DNA of 46,447 nucleotides from Acidobacteriota bacterium (GCA_026707325.1 JAPOXA010000003.1:1-46447), one strand, 5' to 3'; positions 1-8,284 are shown, counted from the first letter of the stretch. Program-made: numbers and translations. Notes: generated from the sequence alone by a model not told the origin.

Positions 1-740
1 AGCGCCGCGACCACGCCCGACTCCATGTCCACCGCCTGCTCCAGCTTGTGTGCCAGACGGGTACGGCCGTCCTTCATCTTCGTGATCCGCGCCTCCGGGT
101 CACCTGGATGCACCCATTCGTCATTCGACCCCTTGCCCGGCCGCTTCCGGTCGAGCTTCGCCATGTCCGCGCGCGTCGGAGACTCAACGCCTGACTCCTT
201 CGCCAACTCCTCCAGGTACTCCCGGTAGCCCGTGCCGTCGTCTCGACGCACGATCGACCGCATCGCCGCGTTGGCCTCCAACGTCGTCGAGTCCACGCCC
301 AGAGTCTTGCCGCTCAGCAAACCGTGGTCACGCACAAGCCACAGCACCCAGGTGAACACCTCCTCGTGCACCTCCAGACTCAGACGCCGACGCGTCCGCG
401 ACAAGCTCGAATGATCCGGCGGATTCTCACCAAGACCGTAGCCCAGGAAACCCCGCAACGAAATCGAGTCCGCGCACCGCCACGCGATCCCGCGGTCCGA
501 GTCGATCCCCTCCAGATAACCCACCATCAGCATCCGGAAGTACACACCCGGAGACACGCTCGGACGGCCCTGGGTCTCGGCGTAGAACTCGCCGCACAAC
601 TCCTCCACGAAGTCGTCGAATCCGTTCCCATCGAGAAGGCGGTTCAACGCCTCGTAAAACGGATTGCCAGAAGAACGGATCTCGCTCGTCGCCACGAAGA
701 GATCGTCCTGACGGCTCCGCGGACGTCTGCCAAGTGCCAT
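1..740 (-). CDS. DDE transposase, IS5/IS1182-like, 3' end beyond the window
   Basis: This is the N-terminal 246 residues of an insertion-sequence transposase; the rest lies beyond position 1. The start is ATG at 740-738, preceded by a strong purine-rich ribosome binding site (GGGAGGGAGCAGG). Residues 25-125 resemble the DUF772-type N-terminal domain of IS5/IS1182 transposases (PFYEALN, GRPSVSPGVYFRMLMVGYLEG, RGIAWRCADS). GVDSTTLEAN gives the first catalytic Asp at D150, and ITKMKDGRTRLAHKLEQAVD leads to a probable second acidic residue at D238. The catalytic domain continues off the edge, so intactness cannot be judged. The element lies against the stump of a small secreted-protein gene (813-884), which suggests it disrupted that gene. 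Assignment to the DDE superfamily is firm; the exact IS family is not. Confidence 0.85.
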   Translation of the reverse strand, partial: MALGRRPRSRQDDLFVATSEIRSSGNPFYEALNRLLDGNGFDDFVEELCGEFYAETQGRPSVSPGVYFRMLMVGYLEGIDSDRGIAWRCADSISLRGFLGYGLGENPPDHSSLSRTRRRLSLEVHEEVFTWVLWLVRDHGLLSGKTLGVDSTTLEANAAMRSIVRRDDGTGYREYLEELAKESGVESPTRADMAKLDRKRPGKGSNDEWVHPGDPEARITKMKDGRTRLAHKLEQAVDMESGVVAA

Positions 741-812
741 CCTGCTCCCTCCCTGCTACCTCGGTCCGACTCGCCCCCTAAACTACTCCCGCGCCGAGAC
801 TTTTGCCACGGC

Positions 813-884
813 CTGATAGGGGCGATGCTTGATGTCCAGTACGCAGGCAACGACCTCCTTGATTGCTTGCGGGACATGTACTGA
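813..884 (+). pseudogene. 3' stump of a small secreted-protein gene, paralogue of the next gene
   Basis: Read in frame, this stretch ends IGAMLDVQYAGNDLLDCLRDMY-stop. The complete gene just downstream ends IGHLDVWWTGLDLIDCLERRF-stop, so the last 20 or so codons of the two are clearly related (LDV, G-D-L-DCL and an aromatic C-terminus). Nothing homologous is found upstream; instead the transposase start lies about 75 bases away. I read this as the surviving tail of a tandem paralogue whose front was removed by the insertion sequence. The insertion boundary is probably between 741 and about 812. Confidence 0.55.
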
Positions 885-886
885 TT

Positions 887-1117
887 GTGAAGTTCTTCGC
901 CTGTATCGCGGTGTTCTCTCTCTTCTCGGCTGTCTTCGTTCCCGGCGCATCATTCGCCAGAGAATGCGGGGCCGAGTCCCAAGCCTACGAAGATGCTCTC
1001 GATAATCGGGATGCAGTCTGTGGCGGTTCGCCGGAATCTTACGAGTGCTCAATAGGCCACCTCGATGTTTGGTGGACGGGCCTCGACCTTATTGATTGCC
1101 TGGAAAGAAGATTCTAA
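887..1117 (+). CDS. Small secreted four-cysteine protein, unknown function
   Basis: A 76-residue protein read from GTG at 887 (TTG at 863 is an alternative). No good ribosome binding site is visible for either, so the start is uncertain. Residues 1-24 form a clear signal peptide with a hydrophobic core, ending around GASFA. The mature part is about 50 residues, acidic, with four cysteines (C27, C45, C54, C71), which suggests two disulfides in the periplasm or outside the cell. I recognise no family. The tail of a paralogue lies just upstream, and another small secreted four-cysteine protein follows at 1368, so this is a local cluster. A role as a toxin, inhibitor or envelope protein would be a guess. 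Confidence 0.55.
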   Translation: MKFFACIAVFSLFSAVFVPGASFARECGAESQAYEDALDNRDAVCGGSPESYECSIGHLDVWWTGLDLIDCLERRF

Positions 1118-1182
1118 GCCGGACCGTAGCCACGAAAGGCTTGACCCTTGGCGGCGGGATCGGAGAACTCGTACCGGTCGGG

Positions 1183-1210
1183 GGGGGCTGGCTTTCTAGG
1201 GCCGGCCCCC
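1183..1210. terminator. GC-rich stem-loop between two small secreted-protein genes
   Basis: The arms GGGGGCTGGC (1183-1192) and GCCGGCCCCC (1201-1210) form a 10-bp stem with one G-U pair and an 8-nt loop. No T tract follows, so it may be a weak terminator or an mRNA-end stabiliser for the gene ending at 1117. Confidence 0.35.
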
Positions 1211-1367
1211 TTCGACAAGCCTCCTGGGGCTTCTGAGTGGACCCACAAGAGAGCACCCCCGGGAAGCCGTGACCAGAGCGGACAAAGGACGCCGGCGACA
1301 CGGCGGGACAGGGAGCGTTTACACTTTCCCGACACGAAAACAATCCGTTAAAATCGGGAGGTCCCTA

Positions 1368-1586
1368 ATGAAGAAGCGTTTCATCCTGGCCCTGATCGTC
1401 TTGGTCGCTGTTACGGCGACTGCCACCGCTTTGAACGACCAGGGCGTCCCAACGGAATCCGACTCGCCGCCCTCCACTATTTCCCACGACGAGTGCACGG
1501 CTGAGTACTGGGCTTGCACGGTCGGCGGGGAATGGGAACTCTTGTGCCGTATTCAATTCGAGTTGTGCCGGGCTTTACCTCGCTAG
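1368..1586 (+). CDS. Small secreted four-cysteine protein, unknown function
   Basis: A 72-residue protein. The ATG at 1368 is set by a good ribosome binding site (GGGAGG, seven bases upstream) and by a textbook signal peptide: MKKR, then a hydrophobic core, with probable cleavage around ATATA-LND. The mature chain is about 50 residues with a Ser/Pro-rich N-terminus and four cysteines at 43, 50, 60 and 67 (C-x6-C-x9-C-x6-C). Sequence similarity to the 887-1117 protein is low, but size, export signal and cysteine number match. No family recognised. It lies in a region littered with mobile-element remnants. Confidence 0.65.
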   Translation: MKKRFILALIVLVAVTATATALNDQGVPTESDSPPSTISHDECTAEYWACTVGGEWELLCRIQFELCRALPR

Positions 1587-1849
1587 GGCGGAGCGGGCCG
1601 CCGCGGCCCCACCCGAGCCTTGCGCCACCGTAGGCGCGTCAGACATCGGAAGCGCCGCGCACCGGCGAGAAGCAAGGTCGACAGTCGGTGCTGTGGCGGG
1701 TGATGCCAACGCGCGGCGAGGGCGGTGCCGCCCCCGAGGCGCAGCAGGTGCTCACCGCCCAGTATGATCGTCGAGCGGCTTTGCGGACCGCCTCGAGAGG
1801 ATTGTCGGTCGAACCAGTGGCGAGGTCGAATCGCTCGTACCCTTGGCGT

Positions 1850-2680
1850 GGCGCTCAGCGCCACAGAGGGACGCTTCGCAAGACCACGGCGACCAGAGCG
1901 CCGCCGGCCACAAGCCGCCGATGAAGCCGACCGTCAGCAGCACCCAGCCGGCGCGGTTCAGCGCCGTGCGCATCTGCCTGGCGGTATCGGCAAGGGCGTC
2001 GATCTCGTTGCGCGCTTCGTGTGCGGCCTCGGGAATCCCGTGTGCTGCCCGAGCGATGGCGCGCTCGGCGTCGGTGAGTTGGGCGAGGACTTCGCGGTTC
2101 TCTCGCATCCGGTTTCGGAGGCTGGTGATCGCCCGAACCAGTCGTCCCGGTCGAACGATCGGTCGTCTCGACCGCGCTCCAGCGTCCGCTCCCTTTCCCG
2201 CTGGAGCCTGGCCTCCGCCGCTCGCTCCCGCATTCAGCGGCCGACCCGTCGACCTCGAGGCGGAGTTCCCTGACGCACTCCCACAGCGCCGCGGCGGTCC
2301 GCTCGATGGCCTGCCGCAGCTCGCGATCGAACCTCGAGATGCGCTCCAGCCCGGACCGGGGCGCCTGATCGTTCGCGTCTCCCTTGAGATCGCGGGAGAT
2401 GCGCTCGGCCGGCATGCCGGTGCGCGCCTCCTGGTGCGCCGCACGGCCCAGGTGGATGCCGGGCTCGCGATCGAGCGCCGCCGCGGCCGCGGAGTCGCCC
2501 CGGTCCAGCGCCGCCTCCCGTTGGTCGAGGCGGCGACCTTGCGAGAAGATCTCGTGCTCCTTCATCACTGTCCGCGGGACGGTGGCGACGTGGACCTCGG
2601 CTCCGCGGGAACGAAGCCGCGCCCAGAGGTTGCAATGGTCGGCCGCCCAACTGCGGAGCTCCGTGTCCGTCGTCACCCGG
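1850..2680 (-). pseudogene. MobA/MobL-type relaxase remnant, frameshifted, catalytic domain missing
   Basis: Three overlapping reading frames on this strand together resemble the C-terminal half of a plasmid mobilisation relaxase. The first (about 2680-2240) contains RRLDQREAAL and then DREPGIHLGRAA followed by GMPAERISRDLKGD, like the conserved linker (REPxxHLGPAA...RG...ERGD) after the HUH nuclease domain of MobQ/MobA-MobL proteins. Reading then shifts to a second frame (MRERAAEARLQRERERTLE, about 2233-2140) and a third (about 2140-1850), which carries a coiled segment and a membrane helix near WVLLTVGFIGGLWPAALW. The HUH domain with its catalytic Tyr and His cluster is absent, and at least two frameshifts are needed, so the gene is dead. 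It supports a former integrative or mobilisable element here. The family call rests on the short linker motif. Confidence 0.5.
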
Positions 2681-3352
2681 CGGTCCCCGGATCGACGGCT
2701 ACTCCACACACCATACCTACCGTCTCGCACCCGACTCGCTCCCGCGTTGATCGCGACGGTGCAGCGCACGGTCCAGGATGTGATTGACTCACACCCCCCT
2801 CAGTCACACGGCATGCCCTGCGCCAGTCACGTCCGTCATCCGGCGTATCTCCGTTCTACCTCCTGTGGTTAGGACTTCGGAAGCCCGAGCGCTAGCACGA
2901 TGCAGGGCGGTCGGCTCGTGCCGGGAGCGACCCCCCGGTTCCGATGCCCTGCATCGTCTCCTTCCTCCTCCTCGAGTAACACCTCCAGTAACACGTTCGG
3001 TGGGGGTCGCTCCCGGCAGAGTTGATCCCTGCGGGAAGGCCCAGAGGCGGGTACGGACGGCGGCGATCGGGAACTTAGCTCTCCTCGGTCTTCGCGTCGC
3101 GCACAGCCAGCCAGAGCAGGGCGGAGACGGCGATCACGGCGGCCGGCCCCGACGGCCCGAACAGAGCAAACAAGACGACGGCGAACGACGACCAGGCGAT
3201 CACCGGGCCTAGTCTGCCATCAGCCCCGTGAGCGCGGCCGCTCAAGCGGGATCCGTGGCCGAGCCCACCATCGATTGGGAACGCTCGCGCGCGGCAAGTC
3301 GCTGGCCCGGCTTCTGCCCGCCGCAACTTCGGCGCCGTGCCGTTGTCTGGGC
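2681..3352. other. Intergenic stretch without a convincing gene
   Basis: Reading frames here are short, with Arg/Pro/Ser-rich translations typical of chance frames in GC-rich DNA. The features seen are the nested inverted repeats at 2898-3018, and a minus-strand frame (3209-3075) whose translation is two hydrophobic stretches (VIAWSSFAVVLFALF and AAVIAVSALLWLAV) ending RDAKTEES. That frame could be a 44-residue membrane peptide starting at GTG 3209, but it lacks a clear ribosome binding site. Confidence 0.5.
2898..3018. repeat. Nested inverted repeats in the mobile-element region
   Basis: A perfect 17-bp inverted repeat, TGCCGGGAGCGACCCCC at 2919-2935 and its complement at 3002-3018, is 66 bp apart. 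A second perfect 11-bp pair, CGATGCAGGGC at 2898-2908 and its complement at 2946-2956, interlocks with it so both stems cannot fold at once. Between them AGTAACAC occurs twice (2975-2982 and 2987-2994). The arrangement could be an element end, a recombination site or a small structured RNA; no coding frame covers it. Confidence 0.6.
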
Positions 3353-3401
3353 CGCCCCAGCACTCCATGACTTCGCGCCGGCGCTCCAACACGTCGCTGC
3401 G
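3353..3401 (-). pseudogene. Duplicated tail of the tyrosine integrase gene
   Basis: These 49 bases match the 3' end of the integrase gene at 3761-3809 at 42 of 49 positions and in the same orientation. Translated, this copy reads VLERRREVMECWG, against VLERRREVMEAWG in the intact integrase. Beyond this block similarity fades, and the continuing frame (to 3075) is unrelated. It is a relic of a second related integrase, about 408 bases from the first, as left by tandem integration of related elements followed by decay. Confidence 0.7.
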
Positions 3402-3743
3402 ACTTGCGCTCCGGTCTCCAGGTCCGTCAGCAACCGACCGGACAGAGCTTCGTTGCTGCTCGCCGAGAGTGCGAGCGCTGCACTGTTGCGAAAAGGAAAC
3501 GTATCGGCCCTCCCGCAGTCGCGCAGTTTTCGCCTTCGTCCCCTACGATGTCCGGGTCTCTCGGGGTCACCGACTCACACTCCCTTGAAGGGTAGTCCTT
3601 GGCGGGAGTCCAAGTCGACCCGGTCGGTGGCCCCGTCTTCACCCCGCCGAGTTCACCCAGGCCGGCGGCGTGTCGACACGTTCTTCCGGCCCTTGCCTCG
3701 GGCGACTACGGTTCGGTGCGATGTCGACAGTCCCTACGGTGAC

Positions 3744-4880
3744 CTAGGTCAGCAGGAACGCGCCCCAAGCCTCCATGACCTCTCGCCGACGCTCCAGCAC
3801 GTCGCTGCGGGCATAGCACTGCTCGACCTGGCTCCCGACCGCGTGGGCCAGGGCCTGTTCCGCCAACTCCCGGTCGATGCCCTCGTCCGAGCACCACGAC
3901 CGGAACGAGCTGCGGAAGCCGTGAGGGCTGCAATCGATCTTCAGGTCCTTCAGCAGCCGGCCGAACACCGCCGCCCCTACCATCTTCCCCTGGATCCCGG
4001 GAAAGACGAGCCCTCGACCCCGGCCACGCAACCGGTCCGCCCGCTCCAGGACCACAAGGGAGCCGCTGGATAGGGGAACCCTGTGCTCCTTCCGGGACTT
4101 CATGCGCGAGGCGGGAATGGTCCAGGTAGCCGACTCCAGATCGACCTCGCGCCACCTCGTGCCGCGGACCTCGCCGCTGCGCGCCGCCGTCAGCGCCAGG
4201 AAACGCATCGCCAGCCGCGTGCCGATCCACGCGCCGGAGGCCTGCACCTTGACCAGCGCCTCGCGCAGGTCCTCGGCCGGCAGGTAGCGATGGTGCTTCC
4301 GCTGCTTGCGGCCGGCCGGCAACACCGCCGAGAGAGTGGTCGTCGGATCGTCCGCCCGGTAGCCGGCCGCCACGCTCCACGCCATGACGCCCGCGATCCT
4401 CTGCCTCAACCGTTGTCCGGTCGGCCGCTGACGGCGCCACAGCGGCACCAGGACCCGCATCAGGTCGGCCGTCTGGATCTCGTTGACCGGCAGGTCGCCG
4501 AGGCTCGGGAAGGCATGGCGCTCCAGCAGCCGTCTGACGTGGCGTGAGTGCTCCTCTCCCCAGTCGGGAGAGTGGATCTCCAGGTACAGCGTGGCGGCTT
4601 CCCTGAAGGTCGGAGCATCGGTGGCTACTGGTGCTCTGGGATCTCCTCCCAGTCTCGCCGTTCTCGTATGCTCGAAGGCGACCTCGCGAGCCTCCTTCAG
4701 CGACCGGAACCGTGTCGATCCCATGCCGACCTCGATCCGCTTTCCCTTGACGACGCCTCTCCAGACCCATCGGCCCTTGCCGGCGGCGGTGACTCTGACC
4801 ATGAGTCCGTCGCGGTCGTACTTCTTGAAGGGCTTGCCCGTAGGCCTGATGGCGTCGACTTGTCTCTGGGTGAGAGCCAT
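3744..4880 (-). CDS. Tyrosine-recombinase integrase, P4/DUF4102 type
   Basis: A 378-residue site-specific recombinase of the kind that inserts genomic islands, usually at tRNA or other conserved sites. Residues 1-80 are the N-terminal DUF4102-like arm-binding domain (LTQRQVDAIRPTGKPFKKYDRDGL, GKGRWVWR). Residues 90-185 are the core-binding SAM-like domain, and the C-terminal half is catalytic. The active-site set is present: R234 (TAARSGE), K261 (RMKSRKEHRVPL), H320 and R323 (SPHGFR), H346 (LAHAV) and nucleophile Y356 (QCYARSD). The gene looks intact. Start is ATG 4880-4878; the frame runs with no upstream alternative. No tRNA gene or obvious attachment-site pair could be found next to it. 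With the relaxase remnant, transposase and second integrase tail it marks an old island boundary. Confidence 0.92.
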   Translation of the reverse strand: MALTQRQVDAIRPTGKPFKKYDRDGLMVRVTAAGKGRWVWRGVVKGKRIEVGMGSTRFRSLKEAREVAFEHTRTARLGGDPRAPVATDAPTFREAATLYLEIHSPDWGEEHSRHVRRLLERHAFPSLGDLPVNEIQTADLMRVLVPLWRRQRPTGQRLRQRIAGVMAWSVAAGYRADDPTTTLSAVLPAGRKQRKHHRYLPAEDLREALVKVQASGAWIGTRLAMRFLALTAARSGEVRGTRWREVDLESATWTIPASRMKSRKEHRVPLSSGSLVVLERADRLRGRGRGLVFPGIQGKMVGAAVFGRLLKDLKIDCSPHGFRSSFRSWCSDEGIDRELAEQALAHAVGSQVEQCYARSDVLERRREVMEAWGAFLLT

Positions 4881-5285
4881 GGCCCGAATCGTAGCAGAGT
4901 CGTTCGTCTAGTGTTCCCTCACTGTGTCCCCCAATCCTGCCTCGATTGCCGCACGCTGTAACCTGCTCTCACGGCCAGTGATAACGCTTCACGAACCCGC
5001 ATAAAGTCCCGTATATGAAGGATGTTTCAGTGATTCTCGACTCTCAACTACGCTCTTAGGACCTCACGCCATGTCGCCCGATAAGGGCTCGCTCCGCTTC
5101 ACTCGCTCCGGTTTGGCGTCGGTTTCTGGGAAGGTGTCGGCCGTCGCTCGCTCAGAGGCACCTGGGAGCCGACCCCTCCGGCCCGGACTGGCCTGGAAGG
5201 CGGTGCCGAGGGGGCGGACGCACGACTCAAGACGGAAGCTTCGCCAAGGATTCGCCGTTCCCATACGTCATACGGGTGAGTTGGG
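4881..5285. other. Intergenic region between integrase and sigma factor
   Basis: About 400 bases with no supportable gene; the frames present have Arg/Ser/Pro-rich translations. The part from 4980 to 5060 is more AT-rich than its surroundings (for example CGTATATGAAGGATG) and is where a promoter or integration site could lie. I could not identify a tRNA end, direct repeats or a clear promoter. Confidence 0.5.
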
Positions 5286-5897
5286 ATGGCAGAAGCGGTC
5301 CAGCATGTCGTCGAGGCCAGGTGGGCATCTGCCGGGCGGTGCTCTACTGTGACGAGCGTGCCGGCTAGAGACGAGGAGTTGGTTCGGGCAGCCGCAACCG
5401 GTAGTCGGGAGGCTTTTCGCGAACTGCTGGAACTCCACTACGACCGGATCTTCCGGTTCTGCTTTCGGCTGACGGGACGGCGGGAGGAGGCGGAGGACCT
5501 GACGCAGGACATCTGCGTCGCACTGCCGGCGAAGTTGAAGAGTTTCCGGGGGCGTGCGTCGTTGACGACTTGGCTCTATCGAGTGGCGATGAACGCGGCG
5601 CATGACCGGCGGCGCCGGGCCATGAGCAGGACGAAGGCGGCTGAAGGCTGGGGAGAGATCGAGATGAGCCGCCTCGCGGAGGAGACCGGCAGGGCCGCGG
5701 ATCTGGACTGGCTGCGTCGCTCGATGGCGGTGCTTCCGGACGATCTTCGCGACACGGTGGCGCTGACGATCGACGGTGAAATGACCCATGCAGAAGCTGC
5801 AGAGGTGCTTGGAATCTCCGAAGGCACCGTGAGCTGGCGGCTCTCGGAGGCCCGCAAACGGCTGCGGGCGATGCGGCAAGAGGAAACAGGACGATGA
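5286..5897 (+). CDS. ECF-type RNA polymerase sigma factor
   Basis: An extracytoplasmic-function sigma-70 factor, up to 203 residues. Region 2 is recognisable at about residues 30-100 (AFRELLELHYDRIFRFCFRLTG, EEAEDLTQDICVAL, FRGRASLTTWLYRVAMNAAHD). Region 4 is at about 145-195 (LPDDLRDTVALTI, EAAEVLGISEGTVSWRLSEARKRLR), the DNA-binding helix-turn-helix for the -35 element. The ATG at 5286 has a modest GGGTGAG upstream. GTG at 5349, giving MTSVPARDEEL, fits the family's usual length better, so the true start is open. The stop overlaps the next start by four bases (ATGA), so the sigma factor and the membrane vWA protein are translationally coupled. That second protein occupies the position where an anti-sigma factor normally sits. 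Confidence 0.92.
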   Translation: MAEAVQHVVEARWASAGRCSTVTSVPARDEELVRAAATGSREAFRELLELHYDRIFRFCFRLTGRREEAEDLTQDICVALPAKLKSFRGRASLTTWLYRVAMNAAHDRRRRAMSRTKAAEGWGEIEMSRLAEETGRAADLDWLRRSMAVLPDDLRDTVALTIDGEMTHAEAAEVLGISEGTVSWRLSEARKRLRAMRQEETGR

Positions 5898-8263
5898 CCG
5901 ATCCACTCGACGATCTGAAACGCGCATTCGAGGACGCGACGCCTGAGCCTGATGGCGAGAGGCGGAGGGTGAACCTGGCTCGTGCGCAGAAGCTCTTTGA
6001 TCGCGCCCAGGATTCTGAGGTTGAGCAGCGTCGTGCCGATGACCGCGCCAACACCTGGGCGGGCATCGAACAAGGACTACGGCACATGCTCAACGCACTG
6101 AACTCCCGGTCGGTCCTGGCCGCGGCCGGTGTCGTGGCGGCGGTCGGGTTGACTGCTCTCCTGGTGACTTCCACGCGGAACGCCACACTGCGCCCGCCGC
6201 TCATCGTGGCGGATACCGGCGTTGCGCCGGAGTCCGTCGCTTCGCCCCCAGGCGAACCCGAAGCGGAGCGTCCGGCACCCGGATTGGGTGGTGAAGAGCG
6301 GGCCGATGCCGGCGAGTCGGGGAGTCCGGCACCCCCGACGGGAGGAGTCCACGATGCCCGGTCGCCGGCGCCCGAGCACGCCATGCCCGCTGAAGGCGAG
6401 GCGCCGGAGACGGTCGTCGTCGAGTCGGACCTTCAGCCTCCAGGGCCGGCCCCGGTCCCGAACCGGGAACTGGATTTCCACGCCCCCGGCGCCACGGCTG
6501 ACGCGGAGTCCTTCAGCGCGACAGTCGCCGCTCTGGAGCGACAGAGAGAGGCGCTTCGGATTCAACTGGAAGGGTTGCCCGAGCGTAGCGACGACGCGTC
6601 CGCCGTGGTCAGGGAGGGCGAGGTCAGGGTGAGGGCGGACGGCCGTGTCGCGGTCGCTTACGAAGCTGAAGCTGCGCCGCCGCGTCCGGCCGCCGTAGCT
6701 GCGCCGCTGCCTCCGCCAGTCGAAGGCGAGCTGGCACGGGGGTTCGTTTCGGCGTGGACTGTCTCGGGCGCGGACCCGGTGGTCCGGCTCCCTACCGGCG
6801 CGTGCGCCACCTGCGACAGCCAGGCTCCCCGAGCGCCCAACACCGAAGCTTTCGCCAACGAAGACGCCAGTCCGGTGAAGGTCACGAGCGAGGAACCCGT
6901 CTCGACGTTCTCGATCGACGTCGACACCGCCAGCTACTCCGTTCTCCGTTCCTCGCTGACGAACGGCTACCTGCCGGTGCCCGAGTCGGTGCGGATAGAG
7001 GAGCTGATCAACTACTTCCCGTACGGCTACCCGGCGCCGGGGGAACGCGGGACGCCGTTCCGGCCGACGGTGTCCGTCTCCGAGACGCCATGGAACCCGG
7101 ACACGCTGCTGATGCACATCGGCATCCAGGGCCGGCAGCCCGCGACCGACGACCGCCCGCCGCTCAACCTCGTTTTTCTCGTCGACACTTCGGGTTCGAT
7201 GGACGTGCCGAACAAGCTGCCGTTGCTCGTGCAGTCGTTCCGGCTGATGGTCGGCCAGCTCGATCCCGCCGACGAGGTCGCGATCGTTGCCTACGCCGGC
7301 AGTGCGGGCCGCGTGCTCGATCCGACCCTTGCCGGCGAGCGCGGCGCCATTCTCTCGGCGCTCGATCGACTGCACGCCGGCGGTTCGACCGCCGGGGCGG
7401 CGGGAATCCAGTTGGCCTACCGGGTCGCCCGGGACATGGCGGCGGAGGGCGAGGTGACCCGGGTCATCCTGGCTACGGACGGCGACTTCAACGTCGGCAT
7501 CTCCGACCCCGACGAACTCGAGGGCTTCATCGCCCGCCAGCGCGAGGGAGGCGTCTACCTCTCGGTGCTCGGGTTCGGCCGCGGCAACCTCGACGATGCG
7601 ACGATGCAGGCGCTGGCCCAGAACGGCAACGGCCAGGCGGCCTACATCGACACGCTCGCGGAGGCGCAGAAGGTGCTCGTCGACCAGCTCGTCGGCACGC
7701 TGTTCCCTATCGCCGACGACGTGAAGATCCAGGTCGAGTTCAATCCGGCTTCGGTCGCCGAGTATCGCCTGATCGGCTACGAGACCCGGGCTCTCCGGCG
7801 CGAGGACTTCAACAACGACCGGGTCGACGCCGGCGAGATCGGCGCCGGCCACTCGGTCACCGCGATCTACGAGGTGACGCCAGTGGGGTCGCCTGCGGTG
7901 CTGCACGACGCTCTGCGCTACGCGGGCCGTCCGGCCGACCCGCCGGTCGCCGACGGGAGGCGTGGCGGCTCCCGGGAACTCGCCTTCCTGCGTCTTCGGT
8001 ACAAGGAGCCGGGCGAGGAGTCGAGCGAGCTCATCGAACTGCCGATCACCCGTGACGCGGGCGGGGCCGACGCTGAGCAGCGCTTCGCGGCCGCGATTGC
8101 CGGCTTCGGCCAGCTCCTGCGGGATGGTGTCTACACCGGCGACTGGACCTGGAGCGACGCGATCGCGCTCGCCGTGGCCAACGCCGGTGACGACCGGTTC
8201 GGCTACCGCCGCGAGGCGGTGACCCTGATGCGCCTCGCGGAGAGTCTGGCCGTAGCCGAGTAG
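5894..8263 (+). CDS. Membrane-anchored vWA protein, YfbK family (vWF_A / DUF3520), probable anti-sigma role
   Basis: A 789-residue protein. Residues 1-72 are a charged cytoplasmic segment, and 73-92 (SVLAAAGVVAAVGLTALLVT) form the single membrane helix. Residues 95-320 are low-complexity Pro/Ala/Glu-rich linker. The von Willebrand-type N-terminal domain starts near 323 (EEPVSTFSIDVDTASYSVLR). The vWA domain spans about 424-600 with a complete MIDAS motif (FLVDTSGSM), and a DUF3520 C-terminal domain follows (RRGGSRELAFLRLRYKEP). Homologues such as E. coli YfbK normally have a short lipoprotein-type N-terminus. Here the anchor is an internal helix with a cytoplasmic tail, and the gene overlaps an ECF sigma gene. 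I infer that the tail binds the sigma factor while the vWA part senses something outside the membrane. That role is not shown by a recognised anti-sigma domain. Confidence 0.88.
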   Translation: MTDPLDDLKRAFEDATPEPDGERRRVNLARAQKLFDRAQDSEVEQRRADDRANTWAGIEQGLRHMLNALNSRSVLAAAGVVAAVGLTALLVTSTRNATLRPPLIVADTGVAPESVASPPGEPEAERPAPGLGGEERADAGESGSPAPPTGGVHDARSPAPEHAMPAEGEAPETVVVESDLQPPGPAPVPNRELDFHAPGATADAESFSATVAALERQREALRIQLEGLPERSDDASAVVREGEVRVRADGRVAVAYEAEAAPPRPAAVAAPLPPPVEGELARGFVSAWTVSGADPVVRLPTGACATCDSQAPRAPNTEAFANEDASPVKVTSEEPVSTFSIDVDTASYSVLRSSLTNGYLPVPESVRIEELINYFPYGYPAPGERGTPFRPTVSVSETPWNPDTLLMHIGIQGRQPATDDRPPLNLVFLVDTSGSMDVPNKLPLLVQSFRLMVGQLDPADEVAIVAYAGSAGRVLDPTLAGERGAILSALDRLHAGGSTAGAAGIQLAYRVARDMAAEGEVTRVILATDGDFNVGISDPDELEGFIARQREGGVYLSVLGFGRGNLDDATMQALAQNGNGQAAYIDTLAEAQKVLVDQLVGTLFPIADDVKIQVEFNPASVAEYRLIGYETRALRREDFNNDRVDAGEIGAGHSVTAIYEVTPVGSPAVLHDALRYAGRPADPPVADGRRGGSRELAFLRLRYKEPGEESSELIELPITRDAGGADAEQRFAAAIAGFGQLLRDGVYTGDWTWSDAIALAVANAGDDRFGYRREAVTLMRLAESLAVAE

Positions 8264-8284
8264 GTCACTGGCCGGACGGCGACC

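Noticed and set aside
25..884. Several plus-strand frames over the transposase
   Set aside because: They lie opposite the transposase, whose minus-strand translation matches a known family; the plus-strand translations are Arg/Ser/Pro-rich with no motif. Only the last 72 bases (813-884) carry a real similarity.
2784..4073. Plus-strand frames across the relic region and integrase
   Set aside because: Translations are low-complexity Arg/Pro/Ala, with no ribosome binding site or motif, and they overlap the minus-strand integrase.
6077..7906. A long minus-strand frame (609 codons) opposite the vWA gene
   Set aside because: It is an antisense shadow of high-GC coding DNA: no domain, Arg-rich, while the plus strand contains a complete vWA with MIDAS and DUF3520.
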